A DNA stretch of 9,811 nt from Planctomycetota bacterium (GTDB lineage Bacteria > Planctomycetota > Phycisphaerae > UBA1845 > PWPN01): contig CP070790.1 in assembly GCA_020346805.1 (NCBI GenBank), forward strand, positions 3,968,048 through 3,977,858, written 5' to 3'. The notes beneath the pieces are model-generated. The model was not told the origin of the DNA, did no database searches, and saw only the letters and a program-made list of their open reading frames with translations. The position numbers and the translations under genes are program-made. Position 1 is the stretch's first letter. Every line of letters begins with the position of its first letter. Shown here piece by piece: positions 1 to 5,697 of this stretch.

Positions 1-836
1 CGGGCCTTCGAGATGTCAGCGACGTAGCGCATAACCTCGCCGGGTCGTGCCGATTCATAGGTTACTTTGGGATTTTTGCCAAGGGCCAGGGAGATGATGT
101 TTACGGCGTCGATCAGGGTATTGCCCTGTCCGAAAGCTATGTTGATGGTCTGATTGCTTACCTTACCGGAGACCAAGGCATCAATCCCCTGCACAACACC
201 TTCTATACAATCATCGATATAGGTAAAATCGAACATTTTTTCTTTACCGTAAACGACAATAAGACGATCATTGGCGATCTCGTTTATAAACAAGGGGAGG
301 ACTCGTTCCATGCGATCGATGTCGTTGTCGTATCGTCCGTAAACATTGCTGAATCGAAAGACGAGGTAGGGCAGGTTGTAGCATTCGGCATATGAGTAGA
401 TGAAGGCCTCGCCGGCGATTTTGCTGGCCGAATAGGGGCTTTCAGCAACGACGAAATCGGCGGCCTCTTCGTCGGTGACGTGTCTATGTATGTCACCGTA
501 GACTTCGCGGGAGCTGCCGAAGATCAAGGGGATTTTTTTTTGCCGGGCGTAGTCGAGAACGTTAAAACACGATTTTACGTTTTCCAGGGCCCGGTCGGGA
601 TTTTCGACCAGTTCGAAGACCTTGGCATGTGCGGCCAGGTGTACGACGATGTCGAAGGATCCTTTGGGAAAATCCTTCGAGTTTGTAGTTAGCAGGTCAA
701 TCTCGACGGTTTCGATTTTATCCGTCCAATTATTTGGCCTGCGATCGATTCCTACGACCTGGTCACCGCGGTTCATTAAGCTCAAGGCCAAATTTGTTCC
801 GATCTGGCCACTCGATCCGGTAATAAGCACCTTCAT
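1..836 (-). CDS. NAD-dependent sugar epimerase/dehydratase (extended SDR), C-terminus cut by window edge
   Basis: The 278 visible codons read as an extended short-chain dehydrogenase that acts on a nucleotide-sugar, of the UDP-glucose 4-epimerase / dTDP-glucose 4,6-dehydratase type. The N-terminus MKVLITGSSGQIG carries the GxxGxxG Rossmann dinucleotide loop (residues 7-13), and VVHLAAHAK follows near 64-72. The catalytic set is visible: SSREVYG (108-114) supplies the active-site Ser, and YSASK (135-139) is the Tyr-x-x-x-Lys pair. RFSNVYGRYD (161-170) and FDFTYIDD (202-209) are typical of the family. The ATG at 836 is supported by AGGAAG at 852-847, ten bases upstream. It is transcribed divergently from rpsP, so it starts its own unit. 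The substrate cannot be told from sequence alone; such enzymes usually feed cell-surface polysaccharide synthesis. Roughly 30-50 C-terminal residues are expected beyond position 1. Confidence 0.9.
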   Translation of the reverse strand, partial: MKVLITGSSGQIGTNLALSLMNRGDQVVGIDRRPNNWTDKIETVEIDLLTTNSKDFPKGSFDIVVHLAAHAKVFELVENPDRALENVKSCFNVLDYARQKKIPLIFGSSREVYGDIHRHVTDEEAADFVVAESPYSASKIAGEAFIYSYAECYNLPYLVFRFSNVYGRYDNDIDRMERVLPLFINEIANDRLIVVYGKEKMFDFTYIDDCIEGVVQGIDALVSGKVSNQTINIAFGQGNTLIDAVNIISLALGKNPKVTYESARPGEVMRYVADISKA

Positions 837-877
837 TGCAGCTATTCTTCCTAGTCATGTACGCTATTATCAATCTT

Positions 878-941
878 CCGGCCCGTTGGGCCGGCCGGGC
901 TGAAAGTATACCCTCATGCTGGGGATGCGCCCAACGGCCGG
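878..941. repeat. Long GC-rich inverted repeat (13-bp stem, one bulge) in the divergent promoter region
   Basis: CCGGCCCGTTGGGC (878-891) pairs with GCCCAACGGCCGG (929-941) over 13 base pairs, with C884 bulged and a 37-base loop. The left arm can also fold on itself: CCGGCCC (878-884) and GGGCCGG (888-894) around a GTT loop. Neither strand has a T-run after the stem, so a simple terminator is unlikely. It sits about 42 bases before the epimerase start and covers the place where that gene's -35 element would lie. It could be an operator, a leader structure or a REP-like repeat; the sequence does not decide. Confidence 0.6.
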
Positions 942-1068
942 TTGTGTTATATCAGGCCCTGGCATTGAAAAAAGAGCGGGCAGGCAGGGCCTTTACGGTC
1001 TTTAGTACATGGACAAGACGAGATTTGCCCATAAATGGCAGATCTGTTAAACTGCTTAGTTCGTTATT

Positions 1069-1090
1069 ATCCGGCCGGTCTGGGCCGGAT
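1069..1090 (+). promoter_or_regulatory. Perfect 8-bp hairpin in the putative rpsP leader
   Basis: ATCCGGCC (1069-1076) and GGCCGGAT (1083-1090) form a perfect stem with a six-base loop, GGTCTG. The stem ends 66 bases before the rpsP ATG. The following bases, CAGTGGGTTTTGTG, include only a short T-run, so termination would be weak. It could be an attenuator or protein-binding leader hairpin for the ribosomal-protein operon; this is inference from position only. Confidence 0.35.
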
Positions 1091-1156
1091 CAGTGGGTTT
1101 TGTGTGCCTTCGGGTCCGGTAATCCGGATCGGTCGTCGTCGATAGGGAGCAGATAT

Positions 1157-1417
1157 ATGGTACGCATCCGGTTGAAACGAACAGGTCGTCGACACCGATC
1201 ATCATATCGGTTAACGGCGGTTGACAGCCGATCTTCTCGCGATGGTCGAGTGTTGGAGGAGCTGGGTTATTACGATCCAGCCAACAAGAATCCCGACCTT
1301 CAGCACAATCTCAAGAAAGATCGTATTGAGTATTGGCTCAGCGTAGGAGCCAGGCCGAGCGATACGGTTCGTGATCTGCTTAAAAAGACTGGTATCGCGG
1401 TTAGTACCAGCAAGTGA
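1157..1417 (+). CDS. rpsP: 30S ribosomal protein bS16
   Basis: An 86-residue protein of the usual bS16 length; it binds 16S rRNA in the body of the small subunit and is needed for 30S assembly. The N-terminus [19 protein letters not shown] (1-19) and the core GYYDP (37-41) and [12 protein letters not shown] (60-71) are family hallmarks. The start is the ATG at 1157, because homology begins there and AGGGAGC (1144-1150) is a good ribosome binding site. The frame stays open further upstream, but that part is unlike bS16. It is the first gene of a plus-strand cluster with trmD and rplS. Its TGA (1415-1417) overlaps the GAGG sequence that probably serves as trmD's ribosome binding site, so the two are likely translationally coupled. 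Confidence 0.97.
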   Translation: MVRIRLKRTGRRHRSSYRLTAVDSRSSRDGRVLEELGYYDPANKNPDLQHNLKKDRIEYWLSVGARPSDTVRDLLKKTGIAVSTSK

Positions 1418-1427
1418 GGCTATCGGA

Positions 1428-2114
1428 GTGCGGATCGACGTATTGACGTTATTCCCGGAGGTGATGGAATCTTTTTTCTCGTCGAGCATTATTGGTCGTG
1501 CGGTGGATTCGGGAATTATTTCGATCCATTGCACGAACATCCGTGATTATGCAAAGGATGTGCATCGGAGCGTTGACGATCGACCCTACGGCGGCGGACC
1601 TGGGATGGTGTTGATGTGTCAGCCGATGTTTGACGCGGTGGAGAGTGTTGAAAATGAAGATTCGACATCGGCGACGCGGATTTTGCTGACGCCCCAGGGT
1701 GAAAGGTTCAATCAGGCGCTGGCTCGTGAATTGGCCGGCCACGAGCGTTTGTTGATAATATGCGGCCACTATGAGGGTTTTGACGAACGGATTCGCCAGG
1801 GTCTTTCACCGCGGGAAATATCACTTGGAGATTATGTTTTATCCGGTGGTGAAGCCGGGGCCATGGTTTTGGTTGATGCGATTGTCAGGCTATTACCGGG
1901 GGCCTTGGGCGACGAGCAGTCTTGCCATGATGAATCGTTTTCCAGGCCCTTGCTTGAATATCCGCAGTACACCAGGCCGCGAGAGTATAAAGGTATGGAT
2001 GTACCGGAGGTATTATTGTCCGGCGATCACGCTCGTATTGAGGAGTGGCGTAAAGCCGAATCACTGCGTCGAACACGCGAACGTCGGCCGGACCTGCTTG
2101 AGGGATCAGGGTAG
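1428..2114 (+). CDS. trmD: tRNA (guanine-N1-)-methyltransferase
   Basis: TrmD transfers a methyl group from S-adenosylmethionine to N1 of G37 in tRNAs with a G36pG37 anticodon loop, which prevents +1 frameshifting. The 228-residue protein starts at a [15 protein letters not shown] matches the family N-terminus, and GAGG (1416-1419) lies eight bases upstream; an ATT codon 57 bases earlier in the same frame is not supported. Visible motifs: RPYGGGPGM (52-60), [13 protein letters not shown] (110-122), and the trefoil-knot cofactor loop [12 protein letters not shown] (131-142). R154 and D168 fall where the Escherichia coli catalytic Arg154 and Asp169 are expected. [10 protein letters not shown] (175-184) is also diagnostic. 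It follows rpsP after ten bases with no rimM between them. Its gene ends 38 bases before rplS. Confidence 0.97.
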   Translation: MRIDVLTLFPEVMESFFSSSIIGRAVDSGIISIHCTNIRDYAKDVHRSVDDRPYGGGPGMVLMCQPMFDAVESVENEDSTSATRILLTPQGERFNQALARELAGHERLLIICGHYEGFDERIRQGLSPREISLGDYVLSGGEAGAMVLVDAIVRLLPGALGDEQSCHDESFSRPLLEYPQYTRPREYKGMDVPEVLLSGDHARIEEWRKAESLRRTRERRPDLLEGSG

Positions 2115-2152
2115 AAACAATTACCAGGCTTATTTTGCCAAGGAGCGACACC

Positions 2153-2563
2153 ATGATTAATCCACTCTTAAAGGTAGTCGAAGATTCGGTGATGAAGACG
2201 GATTTGCCGATTTTCGAGGTGGGCGATACGGTTACGGTGCACGTTCGGATTATAGAGGGTGATAAGGAGCGTATTCAGCCTTACACGGGTGTTGTGATTG
2301 CCCGCCGAGGCAAGGGTATGGGGGAGACCTTTACCGTACGTCGCATTGTCAATAATGAAGGTGTGGAGCGAGTATTTCCGCTTCATTCGCCGAAGATTAC
2401 GGGAGTTGAGGTGGTTCGCTCGGGACACGTTCGCCGGGCCAAGCTTTATTATCTTCGCGATCGGGTGGGCAAGGCCCGCCGAGTACGTGATAGAAAGCAG
2501 GCGCTCGGCAAACCGGAGCAGGTGGAAGTGGAGGAGCAGGAAAGCGAACAAGAACAGGAATAA
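2153..2563 (+). CDS. rplS: 50S ribosomal protein bL19
   Basis: A 136-residue bL19, a large-subunit protein near the 30S-50S interface. The core shows [20 protein letters not shown] (21-40), the TFTVRRI strand (59-65) and the family signature [18 protein letters not shown] (94-111). The ATG at 2153 is chosen because AAGGAG (2140-2145) lies seven bases upstream and family homology begins there; an in-frame TTG at 2135 would overlap that site. The last 15 or so residues are a Glu/Gln-rich tail ([12 protein letters not shown]) beyond the usual length of about 115 residues. This is the third gene of the rpsP-trmD-rplS cluster; 229 non-coding bases follow it. Confidence 0.97.
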   Translation: MINPLLKVVEDSVMKTDLPIFEVGDTVTVHVRIIEGDKERIQPYTGVVIARRGKGMGETFTVRRIVNNEGVERVFPLHSPKITGVEVVRSGHVRRAKLYYLRDRVGKARRVRDRKQALGKPEQVEVEEQESEQEQE

Positions 2564-2592
2564 TACCTGGATATTTGGTGGTGCGGTGTTGG

Positions 2593-2701
2593 TGAGATAA
2601 TTTCTTTCAAGAGTTTATCTCAGGCTGATAGCCCATATATTAAATCGGATGCGTAATAAGACATGTTGCTTTAATCTGCTTTCCCGAGATATTTTATCTC
2701 G
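2593..2701. repeat. Two related inverted repeats between rplS and yraN
   Basis: TGAGATAA (2593-2600) and TTATCTCA (2615-2622) form an 8-bp stem with a 14-base loop. A second hairpin lies 62 bases on: CGAGATA (2685-2691) and TATCTCG (2695-2701), a 7-bp stem with a TTT loop. The arms share the word GAGATA/TATCTC, so arms of one hairpin could also pair with the other. Both are AT-rich and neither is followed by a clear T-run. They could be an RNA processing or attenuation site between the ribosomal genes and yraN-tatD, or a repeated protein-binding site. Confidence 0.45.
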
Positions 2702-2792
2702 AATCCGGTGTACATATCCATTACATTATCAAGCGTAAAGTTGGGCAACTTTCCAGCATTAGATTGCTGCGTTTTAGGCGGGGCCGTATTTG

Positions 2793-3161
2793 ATGGATGA
2801 TCGAGCGGAATTGGGTCGAGCGGGGGAGAAAGGGGCGGCCAGGTTTCTGCGTGGCAAAGGTTATCGAATTGTCACTCGGAACTATCGTTGTCCGTGTGGT
2901 GAAATAGATCTGATAGCCCTGGATGACAAAGTAGTCGTATTTGTTGAAGTGAAAACCCGCAGGGCGGCAGATCACGCCGACCCGGAACAAAACGTTACCC
3001 CGGCCAAGCAGCAGCGTATAACCCGCAGTGCCGAGTTTTTTCTCAGGCAAACCGGTTCTGATGATCGTCTTTGCCGGTTTGATATAATTGCCATCACTCT
3101 GAGCGACGCCAAGAAAATGGACATCGAACACTTTATGGATGCATTTTCTCTGAGTGGTTGA
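2793..3161 (+). CDS. yraN: YraN/UPF0102 family protein, predicted nuclease fold
   Basis: A 122-residue protein of the usual UPF0102 length. The N-terminal GRAGEKGAARFLRGKGY (8-24) is the family's first helix pair. GEIDLIALDD (36-45) followed by FVEVKTRR (50-57) forms the PD-(D/E)xK-like core, with E37, D39, E52 and K54 as the likely metal-binding or catalytic set. The family is nuclease-like and often encoded near rplS/rnhB, but its cellular role is not firmly established. Two Cys (C33, C35) sit just before the core. The start is the ATG at 2793; a TTG directly before it is less likely. The upstream GGCGGGG (2777-2783) is only a fair ribosome binding site. Its TGA lies five bases before the tatD start, so the two probably form one transcript. 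Confidence 0.9.
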   Translation: MDDRAELGRAGEKGAARFLRGKGYRIVTRNYRCPCGEIDLIALDDKVVVFVEVKTRRAADHADPEQNVTPAKQQRITRSAEFFLRQTGSDDRLCRFDIIAITLSDAKKMDIEHFMDAFSLSG

Positions 3162-3166
3162 AATCT

Positions 3167-3946
3167 ATGCCTATTGATCTGGTTGATACTCACTGCCACT
3201 TAACCGCCAAAGAACTTTTTCCTCACCGCCGGCGTGTAATTACGGATGCCGTTAATGTCGGTGTTTCCAGGATGATCACGGTTAGCTGCAGCATGGGGGA
3301 AATTCAGGAGGCGCTGGCAACCAGTACCATGCATTCCGGCATATGGGTGGCGGCGGGTATTCATCCTCACCAGGCGAGTAGAGTGGGCAGAGATGATTTG
3401 AAGCGATTGGCCGAATTATGGCGGGAAGATTCAATTGTGGCAGTGGGAGAGATAGGGCTGGATTTTTACTACGATTTCAGCCCGCGCGACATGCAACAAA
3501 CCGTATTCGAGGATCAGCTCGACCTGGCCCAGCAGTCGGGTTTGCCGGTGATAATCCATAGTCGCAATGCCCATGATCTGGTGGTGAGGCTGTTGGTTAA
3601 ACACGGATATGTTGATAGAGCTGTGGTGTTTCATTGTTTCAGCGGGACGACCGACGAGGCGGCCGAGTTACGTGCCCACGGATGGCGAACCTCTTTTACG
3701 GGCATTATTACCTTCAAGAATTCTGCGGCCCAACAGGAGACATGTGTGGAAACGCCGATGGACCAATTAATGTTCGAGTCCGATGCCCCTTACCTGTCGC
3801 CGGAGCCAGTTCGGCGTATGCGTCCCAATGAACCGGCAAATGTCGTTCATACGATTCGTTATGCCGCCCAGTTGCGTGGTGAGTCATTCGAAACTCTCGC
3901 CCGAGCCACTACCGCCAATGCGGTGAGTTTTTTCCGGCTAAAGTGA
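3167..3946 (+). CDS. tatD: TatD family metal-dependent DNase
   Basis: A 259-residue TIM-barrel amidohydrolase-superfamily protein of normal TatD length. Characterised members are 3'-5' exonucleases on single-stranded DNA or RNA with a two-metal site. The metal ligands are visible in order: DTHCH (7-11, His9 and His11), VGEIGLDFYYD (93-103, Glu95), IIHSR (129-133, His131), FHCFSG (155-160, His156) and FESDAPYLSP (203-212, Asp206). RMRPNEP (217-223) is the usual C-terminal signature. The ATG at 3167 starts the conserved barrel strand, with GAGTGG (3152-3157) as a modest ribosome binding site; an in-frame TTG at 3158 overlapping the yraN stop is the alternative. It closes the plus-strand run; no plus-strand terminator is obvious after it. 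Confidence 0.93.
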   Translation: MPIDLVDTHCHLTAKELFPHRRRVITDAVNVGVSRMITVSCSMGEIQEALATSTMHSGIWVAAGIHPHQASRVGRDDLKRLAELWREDSIVAVGEIGLDFYYDFSPRDMQQTVFEDQLDLAQQSGLPVIIHSRNAHDLVVRLLVKHGYVDRAVVFHCFSGTTDEAAELRAHGWRTSFTGIITFKNSAAQQETCVETPMDQLMFESDAPYLSPEPVRRMRPNEPANVVHTIRYAAQLRGESFETLARATTANAVSFFRLK

Positions 3947-3993
3947 CCCCGAACAAATATGAAGCCCTTTTCGTGTTTAGATAATTCCCCAAA

Positions 3994-4015
3994 GCCCATA
4001 TTTTGCCCATATTTT
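3994..4015. repeat. Tandem direct repeat of GCCCATATTTT
   Basis: The 11-base word GCCCATATTTT occurs twice with no gap (3994-4004 and 4005-4015), in the non-coding DNA after tatD. It may be a slippage product or a paired binding site; nothing else in the sequence separates these. Confidence 0.6.
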
Positions 4016-4030
4016 CATTGTGAATAGTGG

Positions 4031-4085
4031 AAAAAAATCGCCCGCGCTTTGGGGAGGAGGTTAGAGTCGCGGAGAGCGCGGGCGA
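4031..4085 (-). terminator. Rho-independent terminator-like hairpin, minus strand
   Basis: Read on the minus strand, TCGCCCGCGC (4085-4076) pairs perfectly with GCGCGGGCGA (4047-4038) and is followed at once by seven T's (4037-4031). The 10-bp stem with eight G-C pairs plus the T-run is the classic intrinsic-terminator layout. The loop is unusually long, 28 bases, and contains CCTCCTCCCC (4060-4051), which is complementary to a Shine-Dalgarno sequence. The nearest minus-strand gene ends at 4533, and another terminator-like structure lies between, so this one may end a separate small transcript. Confidence 0.6.
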
Positions 4086-4113
4086 AAGGGAATGGATATC
4101 AAGTTTATTTGCG

Positions 4114-4173
4114 AATCGAGTACACAAGCAGTTTGATGAAATATCGCTGGATTCAACGAAGATATACTCGATT
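4114..4173. repeat. 9-bp inverted repeat with 42-base spacer
   Basis: AATCGAGTA (4114-4122) is the exact reverse complement of TACTCGATT (4165-4173). A shorter pairing, ATATC (4141-4145) with GATAT (4161-4165), sits inside and shares base 4165. It lies just upstream, in minus-strand direction, of the T7 terminator, so it could be the closing stem of a small RNA. Confidence 0.4.
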
Positions 4174-4220
4174 ATTTAGATTTATATGTTTAATCTCCTC
4201 TTGGTGTTATATCTGCCAAT

Positions 4221-4253
4221 AAAAAACGCCGGTGGCTTTTACACCCTCCCGGC
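4221..4253 (-). terminator. Second terminator-like hairpin, minus strand
   Basis: On the minus strand GCCGG (4253-4249) pairs with CCGGC (4232-4228), two more G-C pairs can form inside (4246-4245 with 4235-4234), and the stem is followed by G and six T's (4226-4221). The stem is interrupted and thus weaker than the one at 4031-4085. It is the first candidate terminator after the ykgJ-like gene that ends at 4533, though some 280 bases away. Confidence 0.45.
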
Positions 4254-4259
4254 TACCTT

Positions 4260-4286
4260 ATTTGCCGAACCGAGATTCGGTCAAAT
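4260..4286. repeat. 10-bp hairpin with a single bulged base
   Basis: ATTTGCCGAA (4260-4269) pairs with TTCGG plus CAAAT (4276-4286), with T4281 bulged and a six-base loop, CCGAGA. In the minus direction it lies immediately before the terminator-like hairpin at 4253-4221, giving a tandem hairpin arrangement as in riboswitch or small-RNA 3' ends. No known riboswitch class is recognisable. Confidence 0.45.
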
Positions 4287-4532
4287 ACTTCTTTTGTCCC
4301 TTTAATCTTAATACTATACACCCGTAGAGCTTTCAAGTCCAGGAACCTGCAAGATTTATAATATTTTATTTTGTTAAAACACAGGCTTTGATTAAATTGG
4401 CTACATATATGGAGCGCTTTGGTAAATAGTAACCGGCCGGATCTGCGTGTATTCTCGATGGCGATTCCCGCAAAATCGACATAACCTATTTATTGCCATG
4501 CTATTAGATCTATAAAGCACTTGTTTATAGGC

Positions 4533-5024
4533 TTATTTGAGGCGGTCTTTGTTCGGTTTTTGTTGATTAGGGCTCAGGGCCCTGAGCAGGATCATCCAAT
4601 CAGTGTAAATGTAGGGGATATTAAATTCAGTGTGTAAGGTACGAAGGCGGGCGTTATATTCCTCGGAGAGCGGACCCTGCCAATCATGGTGTTCAGGATC
4701 GCAATAAAATATTCGGCAGGCAAAGGGGCGGCGAACACGGGCATCACATTTGCCATCGATGAGATGGGGGCAAGTATCCGCGGCTACCGACGGTGGGGAA
4801 TTGCCTTGGGCCAGATAATAGACGGCCTCCAATGCCGTTACATAAAGACGATGCTCAAAGTTAGCGAAATGGCAACATTTTCCGCAGGCACGACAAGTTG
4901 CCTTTTGCTCTGCGATTCTGCTATCGATCTCAGCGTATAACTTCTGGATGACCGAGATGAGATCCGACCGACGGGCGGCTTTCATTATTGCTTTAACGGG
5001 AATATCTTCAGCACTGAGCCACAT
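4533..5024 (-). CDS. YkgJ-like cysteine-cluster protein (CxxCxxCC family)
   Basis: A 163-residue cytoplasmic protein with the Cys-rich metal-binding pattern of the YkgJ / CxxCxxCC family. CRACGKCC (44-51) gives four Cys; the second half has CPHLIDGKC (85-93) and RRPFACRIFYC (98-108), adding C85, C93, C103 and C108. Eight Cys fit one metal or Fe-S centre, but the family's biochemical role is not well defined. RPFACRIF is a typical family turn. The first 40 residues are predicted helical and the C-terminus is Lys/Asn-rich. The ATG at 5024 has AAGGAA (5038-5033) eight bases upstream. It follows another family member on the same strand after 87 bases, probably as one operon. The two proteins differ outside the Cys motifs, so recent tandem duplication is unlikely. 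Confidence 0.85.
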   Translation of the reverse strand: MWLSAEDIPVKAIMKAARRSDLISVIQKLYAEIDSRIAEQKATCRACGKCCHFANFEHRLYVTALEAVYYLAQGNSPPSVAADTCPHLIDGKCDARVRRPFACRIFYCDPEHHDWQGPLSEEYNARLRTLHTEFNIPYIYTDWMILLRALSPNQQKPNKDRLK

Positions 5025-5111
5025 GAGTAAATTTCCTTATGGGAAGGATATAAATTTAGTTTAATTATTAATTATGTTACCTGAAATGGAATCCCCTACA
5101 AAGCAGAGTCA

Positions 5112-5537
5112 TTACCATGATTTTTTTAGCCGAAGTTCTTCGATTTGGCAAAAATTGTATTGTTTGCCGTTGTTCATGCCCGGGCATTTAAGAGAGGCTT
5201 CAGCCCAGGAATTTGTGGATTTGAGGTTACTGGTCCAGAAGGGCCAGGTTCGGCACTGAAGCGGACGCACGGAATAGATGCTGCAAACACGTTTGCCATT
5301 GGCGTTTTTCTGCATAAAGATGCAATCCCCATTGGGTCTTTCAGTCAAGGAATACTTGAACCCTATTCGTCGGAGTTGATCCTTGGATAACCAGCCTTGG
5401 TTGTGTCCCAAAAATGCGGCAATACGGCGGATTTCTTGACGGGTTACCCAGACATATCCCGGCTCTCCGGTGCAGCAGTTACCGCACTCCATACAAGCAA
5501 AGTGCAAACCACCCTTATACCATTTTTCCGAGCCCAT
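5112..5537 (-). CDS. YkgJ-like cysteine-cluster protein (CxxCxxCC family)
   Basis: A 141-residue protein with the same family signature placed near its N-terminus: CMECGNCC (15-22) followed by GEPGYVWVT, then GDCIF (70-74), CSIYSVRPLQCRTWPFW (85-101) and CPG (118-120). The eight Cys C15, C18, C21, C22, C72, C85, C95 and C118 form the probable metal site. The order CxxCxxCC, then GxVWVTxxEIxxIA, then RPxQCRTWPFW is the common bacterial arrangement. The ATG at 5537 is preceded by GTGGAAA, a weak ribosome binding site about five bases off. It is the promoter-proximal gene of the minus-strand pair and is divergent from the DedA gene. Substrate or partner is unknown. Confidence 0.88.
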   Translation of the reverse strand: MGSEKWYKGGLHFACMECGNCCTGEPGYVWVTRQEIRRIAAFLGHNQGWLSKDQLRRIGFKYSLTERPNGDCIFMQKNANGKRVCSIYSVRPLQCRTWPFWTSNLKSTNSWAEASLKCPGMNNGKQYNFCQIEELRLKKSW

Positions 5538-5627
5538 GATGTTTCCACTCTACAAATTATCCCAGCGGTCAAAGTTCATTTCCATCTTTTATTACCCGAT
5601 ATATCAGTTACAGATTCAGATTAACAG

Positions 5628-5656
5628 TTGCAATACTGGATGGCAACGGTTATAGA
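5628..5656 (+). promoter_or_regulatory. Candidate sigma-70-type promoter for the DedA gene
   Basis: TTGCAA (5628-5633) and TATAGA (5651-5656) are spaced by exactly 17 bases, matching four of six consensus bases each. Transcription would start near 5663, about 35 bases before the DedA ATG. Promoters of this phylum are poorly characterised, so this is a sequence match only. Confidence 0.35.
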
Positions 5657-5697
5657 GCGGGTTTTGGTTCATTTTGTTCCCGGTGGTCGAGATTTTT

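Larger units (their letters stand above)
837..1156. other. Divergent intergenic region between epimerase and rpsP
   Basis: I see no convincing gene in these 320 bases. The reading frame that enters rpsP from 836 begins at a non-ATG codon with no family resemblance before 1157. The region must hold the promoters for the epimerase (minus) and the rpsP operon (plus). On the minus strand GATAAT (871-866) is a possible -10 element for the epimerase. On the plus strand TTGCCC (1025-1030), 17 bases, then TAAACT (1048-1053) is a weak promoter candidate for rpsP. Two GC-rich hairpins (878-941 and 1069-1090) are listed separately. CCGG recurs several times between 1071 and 1122. Confidence 0.6.
3947..4532. 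other. 586-base non-coding region dense in inverted repeats
   Basis: It lies between the converging tatD (plus) and the downstream ykgJ-like gene (minus). The open frames here are short and look like no known family. It holds a tandem 11-bp repeat (3994-4015), a hairpin followed on the minus strand by seven T's (4031-4085), a 9-bp inverted repeat (4114-4122 with 4165-4173), a second minus-strand hairpin plus T-run (4221-4253) and a bulged 10-bp hairpin (4260-4286). From 4287 to 4532 I see only AT-rich DNA with a CCGGCCGG palindrome (4433-4440). Two terminator-like structures in the same direction suggest at least one minus-strand small RNA or a long 3' UTR. Confidence 0.55.

Noticed and set aside
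954..992. AGGCCCT / AGGGCCT inverted repeat before rpsP
   Set aside because: Seven bases with a 25-base loop in GC-rich DNA is within chance expectation.
836..1156. In-frame upstream extension of rpsP giving a 193-residue product
   Set aside because: It lacks an ATG, bS16 homology begins exactly at the ATG at 1157, and a good ribosome binding site lies just before that ATG.
3909..4127. Minus-strand 72-codon open frame
   Set aside because: It crosses the T7 terminator hairpin and overlaps the end of tatD, has no family resemblance, and its start lacks a ribosome binding site.
4092..4136. 14-codon ATG frame after the G-rich GGGGAGGAGG sequence (4051-4060)
   Set aside because: The Shine-Dalgarno-like run is over 30 bases from the ATG and is sequestered in a hairpin loop; the peptide has no recognisable features.
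4221..4286. Resemblance of the minus strand to a cyclic-di-GMP-I riboswitch
   Set aside because: Words such as GGCAAA, AAAGCCACCGG and GGTAGCC recall that class, but their order is wrong and the GNRA-loop stem is absent; the segment reads better as a hairpin plus terminator.
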